NCBI GenBank assembly: GCA_963930655.1
Contig: OZ005608.1
Span: 2,728,001-2,792,000, forward strand
Direction of reading: 5' to 3'
Length of the DNA: 64,000 nucleotides
DNA from: Myrica gale
Lineage: Eukaryota > Streptophyta > Magnoliopsida > Fagales > Myricaceae
Below, in pieces: positions 34,824 through 47,744 of the stretch; positions within the stretch are counted from its first letter, which is position 1; each line of letters begins with the position of its first letter. The notes beneath the pieces were generated by a model, which did not search any database, had not been told where the DNA came from, and was given only the letters and a program-made list of their open reading frames with translations. The position numbers and the translations under genes are program-made.

Positions 34824-36719
34824 GTGCATGAATATAATCGGTTCCTTCCAAAATCCCAACTTCAATCTTTCCACCGATCATTTGTTTGGCTACTAGTTTT
34901 GCAACTGGGTTTTTGCTCATTGACCATTAAAATCTTCCCCTCGAATGAGAAAATTTCCTTGTTTTAAAACTAAATATTCTTCATCAAGCAACATCTTGTC
35001 TGAGTTATTAAATTTTGTAGACCTCGATACAAACAAAGCCAGATGTTTGCAATTAACAATCAGTTTGCGCAGATACAGGAGAATTTCACAACCTAAAAGG
35101 ATGTGGTTGGCTTGGGTAGGTTGGCTTGGGTAGAAAGTTGGGCAGGAGAAAAGGACACAACTGATCAAAAGAGAAGGGGCCAAAAACTAAAAACAATAAG
35201 AAACAAATCTAATTGTTATTGACTCTTGAGGATACACTGAAAACCAAATTGTAGTTGTCACGTTTAGAATTTTGTTCAATTTAAAAACCCCACCCCTAAT
35301 TGATGCGGAAACTCGATTCTAGAATATACCATGGGTCGACCCAACATTATATGAAAGGTTGGATTCAATATTAAGAGGGCAAGACTTTTATACCCAACAA
35401 GAAAGTGGGCTATTTATATTTCATAAATGTGACAAATAACTATATTGCTCTACCTTGACAGAAAAGTACTTTCGAATATACAACCATATTTGTAGTGCAT
35501 TTCTTGGCATTGTTTTTACACGAGACGAGACGTTCCAATCTGACTAGATGAAGGGTTTCAAAACTTACTTCAATATTGGCTTTAGACCTGCTATGATTGG
35601 GTTGGTTTCACATTACCAGTCTGATTGGAAGCAGCAGATGCACGCATGGTTTTGATTTCCAGAGGGAAAAATACATCGACCAGTGAACTGATCACCACTT
35701 GGTGATCAAATGAATATATTATCATGAGCAACTTGTCTCGTTTTTTAATTAGGTTTCAGAATTGGAAGATTTGTATGATCTGGAATATATTTATCTATGT
35801 TCGAAAATAAACAAAATTTAGGAGTAAACATTATCATAAACCAATTTTTGATATATACACGAGATAATTAATTAGAATAATTAAGTGGAAGGAGAATGTG
35901 GTTGGACAGACTGTCAACTTTCTAAGCAAAAATTATGAGCCGCATGTAGTACTTGGTATATATATATATATGTTCTCATGATTAGGTACATCCCATGTTA
36001 ATGTTTTGACAATTTCGATTCAACATGTACGTTATGATCATCAATAGAGACGATGAATATCTCTGACCTGATCACATAATCTAAATCCTTCGTAAACAAA
36101 TTTCTTTACTGGCTAAAATTTGTCCTGAATTTTTGTTTTCCAATGTAAAACCTGCATATATAAAAAAATTTCAAGAAGGCAAACAGAAGAGGATATATGC
36201 TTTTAAATAAATTGTTTTCTTTATGAAATTATACAATTCAAAGATTAGGTCCAAATCTAAGGAGATAATCAGAATTCCTTTTATAAAATAATTAAGGGAA
36301 AATGATTATTCATGATTCAGGAATTAATTTTCCATTTTCATTTTAATGAAGCGATAGTATTTACAAAATTTAATGACCTCTTTAATACAAGAGTATTCTT
36401 CCATTTTGATATATTTTGTGATGGTTTTAACGACGACCGGCCAAATGGCCACGAGCTGGGAGACAGAAGATCTTTTCTGTTTTCACTTCTAGTTTAAAAA
36501 TATACATGGGAGTTGATTATAATACCGTTGATATATATATATATATAATTTGTCAATTTTTTCCCACTGCCCGAGGAGAGTACTCCTTCAAGCATCCAGA
36601 GATTTCATTATCTAAAATAGTATCGTTCATCAACATAGTTTAAGAGTCTTTATACTGACCACATAACTTAAAAGGAGTTGAATAGATTCTTCAAATTTTG
36701 GGTCTTTTTTATTTTATTG
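34824..36719. other. Intergenic, 1.9 kb, no gene recognised
   Basis: The DNA is AT-rich. Short open frames (34917-35183 minus, 36312-36497 plus) match nothing I know. There are (TA)n runs near 35958 and 36533. Confidence 0.4.
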
Positions 36720-37560
36720 TTGCACAGTCTCACAAGAATATCAGCAAACATCAAGGACACTACAACTAACAGTATACAACGCGGAATTAACAAATCAATA
36801 TGAACAAGATATTGCAGATTATTAATGCTTCAATATGTTTAAGATTATCTTAATCAAAGAAACATATGACTAACAATTGCAATATCAACACAATCAACAA
36901 CGAAATCACAATCAATCAAGATAACACCAAGAGTGATGATGAAGAGAAAAACCACTTAAAATAATTCTTTCAAGAGGAAAAAACTCTCCGGGCTCATAAG
37001 CCGGTTTAAGCGAATCCACTAAAAACATCAAACTCGATACACAGTGTCTATAAAACTACCTAACACCCCGTTGTTATTCTAACAAAACTTGTATCTTACC
37101 TGAAATACAACATCTAGCTCTGCACCATGCAGGGGACGAGGAACTCTTCTTCCATTTGAAGTTCTTGATTCCAAAAATCAAACTCTACAGCCAAGCCAAT
37201 CTTTCCACACACTCACGTGCAATCGGCTTCTTCACAACTGGAACACCCAGCCTTGGTAGATCTCCAGCAACCTCTGAAGATATCATTCTTTGATACAAAA
37301 CTCTTGATGATTGTCAACCAAACCGAGATCCAATGGAGAAAAAAAACTCGTTGGGTTTATTCTCAGTTTACACAGAACAGACTATAGAAGCAGTTGCAGG
37401 GAATATCTCACGAAAAACTCTCAATAGCTAGATCTTTCAAAATTATTTCAGAGAATATACTAAATGAATGAGAGAAATGACTTTTATATTCTGATGGGTC
37501 GGAGCGAAGGCATTCGCGAAGTTTCGAGACTTCTTGAATATTGGGTGCATCTGTTAAAAC
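36720..37560 (-). mobile_element. Copia-like LTR relic
   Basis: Read on the minus strand, this has the layout of a plant Copia LTR. GTGGATTCGCTTAAACCGG, then CCCGGAGAGTTTTTTCCTC, is followed by an AT-rich tract. The same GTCCCGGAGAGTTTTTCTC arrangement occurs at about 60548-60567. No partner LTR, primer site or coding region was found nearby, so it is a solo or broken LTR with unclear ends. Confidence 0.4.
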
Positions 37561-38028
37561 CGTTGTAACAGACTTTTGTCAATCTTGATCAAACTGTAAG
37601 TGAACTCTGATCAAACTTCGAGTGTTTTAAAAACATCAAGGCGTCAACTCCGCGTTAGCAAACTATACGCAGACTTCAATCAAACTTTAACCATTCCCAG
37701 ACGATCACCAATTATGTTGAACTGCTGGACTTTAAGCAGTGCTTCATTAAACACAAATCTCAGGAATAAACTAAGACACGTCATGAAGTATTATGGCAAC
37801 TAAAATACATCAACAATGTTGTATTCCAACTTTAATTTCAAGTAGATTATATAATCATCTTCAATATAAAATAACTATTATAAATTTAAATATATACTCA
37901 TGAATCGTGATCATATGACAGAGACAAGCAGAAGACACTAAATAAAGAATTACGATAAAATTTTTAAAAAAAATTAAGAGTCTTTCAATATATCATTATC
38001 ATAGCACGACTCAATTGATATATAAAAT
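37561..38028. other. Intergenic, nothing recognised
   Basis: This is AT-rich DNA between the LTR relic and the next MITE. A 67-codon open frame at 37600-37803 is unrecognised. Confidence 0.35.
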
Positions 38029-38250
38029 TTAGGGCATGTTCGTTTGGCTAAAAATTTTAGAATTTGAATTAAACTTTCTAAATTTATATTTCTAACATTA
38101 CTTCTATACGCATATCAATACAACTCAACATTACATTTTTTACAAACATCAATACAACTCAACAACTTTTATACGCATGTCAATAAAACTCAAATATCAA
38201 CTAAATATTCACATTATTCTTAAAATTTTCTCAAAATGAACATGCTCTTA
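38029..38250. mobile_element. Tourist-like MITE with TTA duplication
   Basis: The element is 38032-38247 (216 bp), flanked by TTA on both sides (38029-38031 and 38248-38250). The left end is GGGCATGTTCGTTTGG, and the right end read backwards is GAGCATGTTCATTTTG. It belongs to the same group as 50488-50794. Confidence 0.8.
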
Positions 38251-40604
38251 GTATTTATTTTGCCGGTGCTATTCCCAATGAGAGTCAATTTTTTGTACTT
38301 TCCTCTATGAAGCATATATATATATATAAGCAACATCTATCATTCAAAGTGACACATAAAAAATGACTTTATTATTATTATTATAAACATTTTAACTGCT
38401 GGACAAACAAAATAAAATTAGCATAAGAGTCAAATTTGTTATTATTAGAGCGATTTTTTTATACTTGTACATGCGAACATGGGTACAATATTTTGGTGTT
38501 AATTGCGGCAGTTGTTTCGGAAAACAAATTAGGGAGTCAGATTCTTTCTACAGTTCAGGTCGATCATGATCAAATAGTGTCGTCCATGTAGGAGTTACTT
38601 CATTAGTTGACATGCTTAATTTGCTTATATAATCTACCTCCAGTACTAGTCTCTCCTTATATTCATCTCAAAAGTACTATTGATCTTATAATAGAAAGTC
38701 ATTTCACACGGACAAGTACAACCAGTGGCGGAAATTAATTAAGAAATTTCCTCGCCTGCTCCTAAGTATGTCCCTTTCTAGTTAAAAATATAATTTTGAT
38801 CTTTAAAATCTCTTAATTTCTTCACGTGTCAATAAATTAAGGAAAGAAAATTAATCTCTTAATAAAATGGTGACAAATTGATTTTATTCATGTTTCGTAT
38901 CTTAGTATGATATTAAATTATAGTACTTTAGTGTTTAGTACCCTCTATAAATTATGGTTTAGTTTTTCTTGTCCTCTAGCATGACTTATACGAAAGACTA
39001 CGATTGTTTCTGTGTTTTTTTTTTTAATTCGTAAGAAATGAATTATATATGTGATCGGTATTATCGATTATGTGCATTTTTTTTAATAATTTAAATTATT
39101 ATAAAGTTAGCATGACGGTGATGATAATGTGCTAATTTTTTAGTCAAACAACATATCCTATTTTATGTTTTTTAAATAATTGCTCAAAACATATATTACA
39201 TCTCACTATAGTAGAAAATTCTTGAATTTTTAGTGTTCAATCTTATATATATAAATTTAAGTTGATAAAATATACTTTTGTGTGTTCTAATTTTTAATAG
39301 AGTATTAATATATTAAAAAATTCTCTCGTATATTGTAATAATTTGTTATATATATAATAATAAGAAAAAATTCCTGACTCCACTACTGATTAGAGCCCAT
39401 AAAATAATAAGACTTTCAAAGTGATCGAATATGTAATTTAGAGTTATTTAAAATGATTGTCACGTACATACAACCTATCAACATTATGTGATTAATAACC
39501 CTATCAATTACCCAGAAATATATGTAATTTAATCTTTATTGTGCAGGGCGGTGCTTTTCCTAACGAAAAGAGGGAATTGTTTGTAGTTTAATTTATCCAT
39601 GAAGAAATTACAGTTATACTTTGTTGGTTTTTATGAGATGTGTAATTCTCTGATCTATACTTTCGTGTCGTGTATATATATATATAGAAAAAATAACTCT
39701 AATTTGTAGAACAATTGAGGAGCAGTGATCCTGTTTCAGAATGTTTACTTTTACATTCTCTACAAGGATAAATTTTAAAAATCTTCTCATTCCGAATATC
39801 TTTTTTATGGGTCCTATTATTTTAAAAAAAATCTCAATTTTTTTTAATCATTACAAAAAAAAATTGAGAAAACACAGACAAAGCCATTTATTTATGTCTC
39901 TTAAACCTCGCACCTCCGATATCGAACATCTCCAAGCCACTCGGTAATAGGGTCAGAAGGCTTAGATATGTGCTTCTTTGTAAATCTTTCTCTAATTATA
40001 GACCGTAATACAAAGATTACCCACACTGCCACAATTCTAAACATTATAATATCAACACAAAAAAGCATACCTACTGATGGGGCATAAGCTACCAGGCCCA
40101 AATCAGAACTGGTCACTCTTAGACCAATCTGTTTCGGCCTAATTGATTAGCCTATAGCAAAAACTCATAGAAGACTTAAGACTCCTAGTCGAACACTCAA
40201 AAAGAGTCTTTGTGATCGGAAGCTCTCACACTCATAATAGGACTCTAAGACTTAACCATTTGAATGATAAATTCCTAAGAATTAATCCTCCAATCTTTCT
40301 CCTTAGCTATCTAATAAATTTCAAAACTCTAAGTAAGATAGATCTCAGCACGACTTTAGGTAATATATATATCTTACACGTCCGCGAAACTAGCAGGAAA
40401 TTGTGTTCTTTCTGCTTTAAAGGAGGGCCGACTAAAACAGTAATTCCAACTAACTGTTGCAGCAGACTGCTATTTCATCACTCTTGCTCTATCCCCTCCG
40501 TCTCGTCTCAAAAGAATCACCTTCGGGTTCGGTGTTTGTCTTGAGTGTCCCTGACAGACTAGCTCAAGCTTTTTTTTATTCGTTGTGTTTGTTCAGGGGA
40601 AGAA
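38251..40604. other. Intergenic, 2.35 kb, no intact gene recognised
   Basis: The DNA is AT-rich with (TA)n runs. Open frames at 40212-40544 and 40457-40654 (plus) are just upstream of the PLATZ pseudogene and may be chance or leader. I cannot name them. Confidence 0.35.
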
Positions 40605-42776
40605 ATGGTGAAATAGAATATTTGAGATTCAAAATTCCTGCTCTCATGGACTGAAACGAAAACATTTGTTATGGACATAATTTATTTTTTTGGGTTTCAG
40701 GTTGGTGCTAGGGGTTAACAACCGAAGGCTTGGTTCAATTTGAATGCAATTTTGACAACCAAACCAAGCACAGTCGTTTGTCTTTAAATTCAAACCGAGT
40801 CTGGCCGAATGTCATTGTTGGTCGAAAAAATCGAAGACAATTCCATTCGGTCGGCCTTTAATCGGTTGGTTCGGTTGGGCTTCTAGATTTTTTAGCTCAG
40901 GCCCAAATTGACCCAATTCTCGAAGGCCAAGTTCGAATGCTCGCGTCTTGTGCGCAAGGCCGCGTGCGCGACGTTGTCAAGGGGCCTTGCGCGCGCGACG
41001 CGGCCAAGGGGCAAGGTCGTGGGCGTCCCGCGCGCGGAGCTGGAAATTTCAGCTCCTGTCGGATTTGTGCAGCCTTAAAGCTCATCCAAAATTTTCACAG
41101 ATCCTTGATAATCAGATAGCTTCTTATTTTTGCTTTCTCTCTCTCTCTCTCTCTCTCTTGGCTTTTGATTTCTACGGAACTTGCATCAAAAGAAAGAGAG
41201 ATGTTCTTGTGAATGGAAAGAAAACGTAGAATCAAAAGACACAGAGAAATAAATGAATCAAATCATCACCGAAGTCTTCGTTCTCAGAGGCCCAACGAGG
41301 TAGAGAGTCAGTGATAGCGTGAGACCAAGGGAGAAGAGACCACAAGTGACCCGCAACTGCTCAAGAAAGATAAAGGGAAGAAGATGGAGGAACGACGCAG
41401 GGAAGAGGATGGGAACGACTGACAGCACAAGGCAGAGGAAGGGGGAACGACGCGGCGTAGGGAAGGAAGAAGATGAGAGAAATTTTTGGGGCTATCGAGT
41501 GTCGTGTGTCTATTAGGGTTAGGGGTAGAAATATTCGAATATGTTAGTGGGTCGGTCGGTTCGACTTTCGGTTAACCGATCCATAAGATCGAAAATCGAA
41601 CCGATACCTTCGGTTTTAAAAAATTATGGGCCGACAACCGAGCCGACCCAGCTTGCAACAGGCCGAGCCGATGGGCTTCGACCGATTTTGGTCCGCCGGT
41701 TCGGTTCTCGGCCCATATATGTTCAGCCCTAGTTGGTGTGAGTTCAATTCCTCACTGGCTTGAGAGTCTCCTACGAGCGAATTTGGTCAACCCTGTGCAA
41801 TTCACGAGTTTGCAAAGAAGAACGAGAAGAACATCTTTTGCTTAGACTGTTGCACTAGCATATGCCCTCTCTGTGTGCCTACTCATCGTCCTCACCGTCT
41901 CTTACAGGTCGATTCATAGATTAAGCAGAAGTAAAATGAGCAAAAATTGGCCCCATCTTTTGCATCCACATTCTTCTTAATTATTTCTCTTCTTTTCTTT
42001 TCTTTTTTCTCCCTGCTGGTCTTAGATAAGAAGATACGTCTATCATGATGTTATAAGGTTGAGTGATGCTCAACGGTTGATGGACTGTTCCCTTGTCCAA
42101 GTAAGCATGGATTTCAAACACCAAATTGCGAAGCATTTCACTCCCTTCTCCCTTGTCTTTTCCTGCTCTGAAATTTCAGCTCGTTTGGTTTTGTTTGATC
42201 GTACAGCCATACACAACGAACAGTGCAAAATTGGTTTTTTTGAACTAGAGGCCAATATCCCGCTCATTTAGAGGCTCCAGCAAGTTTTGCATCACATGCG
42301 ACCGTGGCCTTCAAGACCCATACCTCTTCTGCTCTCTCTCCTGCAAGGTCCATTTTTCAATGAAACTCGATTTTACTATCTGTGGCTGTCCATAAATTTA
42401 ACCAAAGCTTTTCTGTATGGTATAGGTTCATCACCGGGTGACTGCCAACAGTGGAAACAGTGAATTGCTGCGAATAGCATCGCCACACAAGGCCAGAAGT
42501 GAGTGCCTTCCAGAGCTTGAAGATGATGGCCTACCGACGCGTGACTCAATCCTTGACTAGCCAATCTCGCTCTCCACGTCAATAAGTGCGAGTGCAGTGG
42601 GTTGCAATACATTACCAGGTGGTAGTCCTGCTGTCCCCGAGTCCGGGAAAAAGAAACCCAGCAGATTAAAGTTGATGCCTCCGGATTCGTGCAGGAATAG
42701 ATGCTTGCCGTCGATGGAGATTTCCGTGGCTTTGAACCGGAGAAAGGCTGTGCCTCGCCGTTCACCGTTGAATTGA
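40605..42776 (+). pseudogene. PLATZ: PLATZ zinc-dependent DNA-binding protein, broken by insertion, frameshift and two stops
   Basis: PLATZ proteins are plant zinc-binding transcriptional regulators. Exons are a possible ATG at 40605 (before GTGAAA), then exon 2 from 40701 to 41907, exon 3 42026-42100, exon 4 42207-42347 and exon 5 42426-42776. Family blocks are clear: IPHWLESLLRA, CAIHEFAKKNEKNIFCLDCC, TSICPLCVPTHR, IRRYVYHDVIRL, NSAKLVFLN, CITCDRGLQDPYLFCSLSC and the C-terminal RRKAVPRRSPLN. The lesions are a 1.02-kb hAT element in exon 2 (40709-41731), a single-base loss just after LLRANF, TAG at 42246-42248 replacing the usual Gln before RP, and TAG at 42558-42560. Splice sites are still GT-AG, so loss is not ancient. 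It is tail to tail with the FMO gene. Confidence 0.88.
40701..41739. mobile_element. Non-autonomous hAT element in PLATZ exon 2
   Basis: The element is 40709-41731 (1,023 bp). The ends are TAGGGGTTAAC and, read backwards from the right, TAGGGCTGAAC. It is flanked by an 8-bp duplication with 7 matches: GTTGGTGC (40701-40708) and GTTGGTGT (41732-41739). Removing it restores a continuous PLATZ exon starting GTTGGTGTGAG. The interior has no transposase. It contains a CT microsatellite (about 41136-41159), a GCGCGC-rich patch (40943-41040), and ACCGAA/TTCGGTT motifs near both ends, typical of hAT miniatures. Confidence 0.82.
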
Positions 42777-43306
42777 AGGTACTGAAAAATGGCAAGGGAA
42801 CATTTTTGGTTATTTTGTGCTCTTACCGATTTCCGGTAAATATACCAAGGGATGGAGAATTTGGTGTAATTGGATAACAAAAATGTTTAGCTCATCCATC
42901 GTTTAGCTAGAAAATGATGAATAATGAACTCTTCGTTACCCTCCAAAGTCAACATTTTACCAAGCGATGGAGAATTTGTTTTTTGTTTCTTTTTAATTTC
43001 CCTGCATATTGTGAGTCCGTGTACCACAGAACGTTGAAATATGTACTCAAGGTCGATCGACATAAGAAACAAAGAAACGCTTTCAAAATTACACAGCACT
43101 GTGAACATTCTAAATCTCTGTCTCCTTTGATTTGAAATTAATCAAAGGAACATAATAATGCAAATCCTTTTATGTATAGATTAACACAATTGAGTTTCAT
43201 TATTTGTAATTTATTTTATAATTAAGAAGACTGAAAAAAACAATAGAAAGAGGACTCGAGGATGGTTCCAGCAAGCGATACAAGGGAAGGGAGTCATGGA
43301 ACTTGA

Positions 43307-46300
43307 TTACTCCGTGACAGACCTGTTGCTATTGAGATTGGTGGTGTCCTTGATGAAGTCCTCATGAGCTTGCAAAACCAAGTGATCATCTTCCCATTCA
43401 TCACGGTAAGACTCAGGTCGAGCAAGTCTGTTCTTGCCAGTGGCGTAATACATTTGAATTCGCCATTCTTCAATTGGAGGACATCCGCAATGAGCCGCAA
43501 GCCAATTATTGTACTCGAACTGAAAAGTGACATCCAAAAGAAAATCTGACCATAAACCCTATTAACATGTATAAACCAGAACTAGAGGCATGAAGTTCAA
43601 TTGCCTTCGCTGGTACAAAGACATCTCTCCACCCTCACGTTCTTGCAGCAGTTCAAGAACATTTACTAACTTTTATATTGAAAATGGGCCATGAAGTGTG
43701 GATATGTCAAATTTACCTGACTAGCACCCATGTTATGAGTATATCGCTTTGGTGTGCCAGAAGCTTCAAGTGATGCGTAGAAAGCTTCAACATCTTCCAT
43801 CATCTCCTCTTCAGATGGAAGCGAGACTCGATTAGATAAAACACCAGCTATCCACTTGCTTTGTAATTCAACCATGGGGAAAGGAATAACCTGGCACCAA
43901 TCATATAAAGAAGATTAACTGAGACATTATAAAGTTCCAACCAATAACAAGGCCATACGTAGTAAGGATAAACCTTCCATGGTAACCCAACAAAGGAAAG
44001 CCACGGGGCCAAGACTGGTGAGAAAATGTGCTTGTACAGTGGCCCCACACGGTTGTCCTCCACAGTCAAAATGCCATTGGTTTCAAGAAATGGAAAATAG
44101 TACTTGTACCTTAAAAAGACAAACATACTTTACTGATCACTCAACAGTGTGATTTCTGGTTCACTAAAAAATTTAGTTAAAAACTTTGGTCCTAAATCAA
44201 ACTCAGGCCAAGTCAACGGAAAATGCAGCATACCCTGTGCAGTGCAGAATCACATTGGCAAGGATAATGCTTCCATCTTGGAAATGTACATATCCATCTT
44301 CACGGACCCTTTCTATCTGCATCAATTTAACTAAGATAATCACTTCTCAGAACCACCCAAAATACTTGATTGATTTCTCAAAATAGCCAGTCATTTCTCA
44401 AAATGCGTAAGGATGTTTACCATAGGATGAAGCCACATATTATCATAGCCAGGCTGCTTTCCAAACGATCCATTCCCAACTGTTCTAGCTGCAACATGGA
44501 CTTCTTTGGCAACACCAGCTATGTCCCGTGAAATATCAACAGCACTTGCTGAACTCCCAATCAAAACTACAACCTGTCAGAAGCAGGAAATGGATTAGAA
44601 AGCCGATCTCTTGTGGACGAGGAGATTAAAGCAACTGAAGAAACATTATGAGCAGTAAGTTGTTTCTCCTAATTGCAAAACATTCTCGACATACACGACA
44701 TCAGTGTCTACTCATTGGGGAGAGGGGCAGCGAGAGAGAGAGAGAGAGAGGGCTATGATACAATGGACTTTGTGCGCCTTACCATGCAGACAGATTTATT
44801 TGAGGCACATTTACTAATAAAAAATGAAATAAGGCCTATCCAGTACAATTTCATGCAATGGCAAACTGAGTAGACAACCCTTATGTAATGTACCAATCCT
44901 TCACAAAGTCCAACTTGAGCATGCCGTAGAACTCCTCAGGTTAAGACTTACATGAAGGCCATACACACACAGATGCAAACGATAAGCAAAATCTAGGGGG
45001 TCTTTGGTCTTTAATTTCCTTTCCACACATGCAGCTTAAATTTGCTTGAGTTTCCTCGTTGCAGGATGAATTCTTTCAGACTACTAAGTCAAGTACCAAA
45101 GATGTCTACAAGACAGATTATTTTGGACTTTGTCCACTCTACGTGGTTCCTTTTCAGATTTCTCCTAATATCAGAATTATAGGATTTGCCTCCAGTTAAT
45201 TACCAATGTGGTGCTGCAAGGGATGAACTTTATTTCCAATTCTCACTTCAAGCGAGAGATTGCGAGGAACTTATTCTGAGTCTGCAATCCAAAACGGAAG
45301 GTGACATTATGTGGTTATTTCCAGCTTATTGGTGAAAGCAATCTACTCTCCATACGCAGAAAAACTTGAAGAATGAGCTTTACCACATAAATCAGCGCGT
45401 CATCTTTATTACTCATCTGCCCCTTCTTCTCCTTTGTAATAGACACGCAATAGAAGTTGCACATTCATGATTCATCTCATCTGCTCTAATTTATCCATCC
45501 AAGTCCACAGTAACAGCAACACCACGAAACATTTCATATCGACCAAAAGGAGTAAATATAGACGTCCTAGGACCAAAAGGAGCAAACACTTCATATAGAC
45601 TTGACGTGGACCATGTTGAATGTCACGGGGCCCACACTTTGTAGCTCTCTTGTTATGAATTGGGCTTCCAATTTGAGAAAATAATTATGGAGGGCGTCAA
45701 TCCAGGACTATAGTAGTTGTGTGAGATACCGAAGACAATCTGAATTCTGTACTCAAGGAAGCGCTCTCTTTCCGAAACAACCACGCTTGACAAACTTAAA
45801 AGCAAACAAGAGGTCCCAAAAACAGAAATACCGAAAATGATTGAAATAATATAAAGAAGATAGAAACCTGGCACATACTTGATCTCGAAAAGGCTCGGGA
45901 ACACGATAATTGTGGCTATGCATTTGCTTCCCCGGCCATTTATTCATACCTGTAAGCACAGTAAAGGAATAAGCTTTCTACCGACTTAGCAATTTAGACT
46001 CACATTTGTACACAAAGAATTACCCGGAATTTCGGCGATTCGAGGTTCGGTATAGTGTCCGTTACATACAACAACGGCGTCGAAAATCTCATCCAGAACG
46101 GTTTCATCTTTGCCTCTCTCAAACGAATTTACTTCCCATTTCGAGCCCTCTACTATTCTCACCCGCGCTACCTCCGCGTCGAACCGCACCAATTCACCAA
46201 TTCCAAACTCGCGCGTAAAGTCTTTGAGATATGCTAGGACCTCTCGGTGTTCAGGGAACCTCCTCGGGTCTCGGTCCGCGTCGTCCTTGAAAACGAACGG

Positions 46301-46609
46301 GTAGTCCCTAAAGCCCATTGACTCGCGAGGTAGGTTGGTGCGGAGGGAGTGGTATAAGCTGGTGTGGACCGTTCTCCGCGACGGGTCGACCCCGAGCAAG
46401 TCGGACTCGACCGCCGGGGTGTACACCCACGTGCCGCCGACCTGGTCATCACGCTCGAACACCACGACGCTGTGGCCCTCGCGCCTTAGCTCTCGGGCAG
46501 CTACAAGTCCGGCAGCGCCGGCACCGATCACTGCCACGCGGCGGGACGTGATTGGTCTGGGCGCGGTAGGCATGGATAAATGTTGGATTGTTGTCCCTGG
46601 GATTGCCAT
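43307..46609 (-). CDS. FMO GS-OX-like flavin-containing monooxygenase, 7 exons, 471 aa
   Basis: These enzymes use FAD, NADPH and oxygen. Brassicaceae members S-oxygenate methylthioalkyl glucosinolates, while relatives in other plants have mostly unknown substrates. Exons are 46024-46609, 45879-45949, 44421-44573, 44234-44316, 43974-44109, 43717-43890 and 43307-43519. All introns are GT-AG and phases close to 471 aa (family about 450-470). The FAD-binding GAGAAG is at 29-34 with DQVGGTWVY after it. The FMO identifying motif is KWPGKQMHSHNYR, with Trp in place of the usual first Phe. The NADPH-binding site is IGSSASAVD, and HCTGY takes the place of FATGY. The start at 46609 could instead be the Met at codon 13. 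Exon 1 is markedly GC-rich. No lesion is seen. The upstream half of intron 2 (1.3 kb) holds a GA microsatellite at about 44729-44750. Confidence 0.93.
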
Positions 46610-47744
46610 TTCAATATGACAGAATAAGAGCTCGCAAATATGGGTTAAACGTTATGCTGTTAATTTATATGGCTGACGACTTTCTAATCGTCCATTGGAC
46701 GGGGGAACCGGCGGTGGTGACGATTGTTTACAGCCCACTGGGAGGAGACGGTTCGCATAGAAAATAAAATAATAAATTGTCTCTGGATTTCCTCAGATTT
46801 GGACTGATTAATACCTCTGTTATTGCTAACTAATGCCTCTACCCCTCATTAACATTACACTAATACACAGTCAGCACATTCCATACCAAATCAACTACCT
46901 AGTGACTGCTTAGAAAGAACAAAAAAATATATATATTTTTCACCTACAAATTATCGTAGGTTTTACATTTTATATCCTAAATTATCAATTTTGATACATT
47001 ACACCCTCTAATTACTAATTTTTGACATTTTACACCCTGTCAAATTTGTAGGCTGAAATGTCAAATTTGTAGACTGAAATGACGATAATGTTTTTGACCC
47101 ATTTTGCATAAATTAAAGATATTATTGTCAATTAATTAATTTATTAAGGATATTATTGTCAAATGCCTTTGACCCACTTCGATTTATGTTTTCTTTGTAA
47201 GTTCCATCGTATTATTATATCACCCATATTCCTGCAGTTTTGGTTTGTTTCCGGTGGAGATTTTATCCCTTGATATAATAGGTGGGAATTACTTGGCAAT
47301 AGTCGATACAAATTTGACGGCTATGTTTGGTTTAGGTCTTGAGATATATTTTTGTGTTTTTATTTTTTTAAGTAGTGTAAATTCTCTTAGAATTGGTGAA
47401 AATTGTGTTAAAATTATTAAAATTTGTAAAAAAATTATTGAGATTGATAAAAAGATATTGAAATTGATGAAAAATGGAGTAGAAAATGTTTTGAGACATG
47501 AAACAAACATATAAGTGGAAGACCGAAAACTTTACCCCGAATTTGAAAGACTGTGCGAGGCCAGCAAAAAAAAAATCTACCAAAAATATCTTGGGGCATC
47601 TTGTCAGCAAAAATATCGGGTCCTTAATTATATATTTTATTGTTGTTTTTGTTTCTTGATTGGTGGACCACATAGGACAGTGTCCTAAATTGAGGACGAC
47701 AGCTAGAAAAGAAAAACTTGTCCCTTGCATAGTTGCAAATAATT
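46610..47744. other. FMO promoter side and intergenic DNA, with one MITE
   Basis: 46940-47170 contains duplicated short blocks (GTCAAATTTGTAG twice, GATATTATTGTCAA twice). About 47319-47513 is a MITE related to 28230-28477, starting GGCTATGTTTGGTTTAGG and ending AAACAAACATA, with a mutated right tip. No gene is recognised. Confidence 0.45.

Noticed and set aside
42376-42795. 139-codon minus-strand frame near the FMO 3' end
   Set aside because: It lies opposite the last PLATZ exon, which explains its openness. There is no homology that I recognise on the minus strand.
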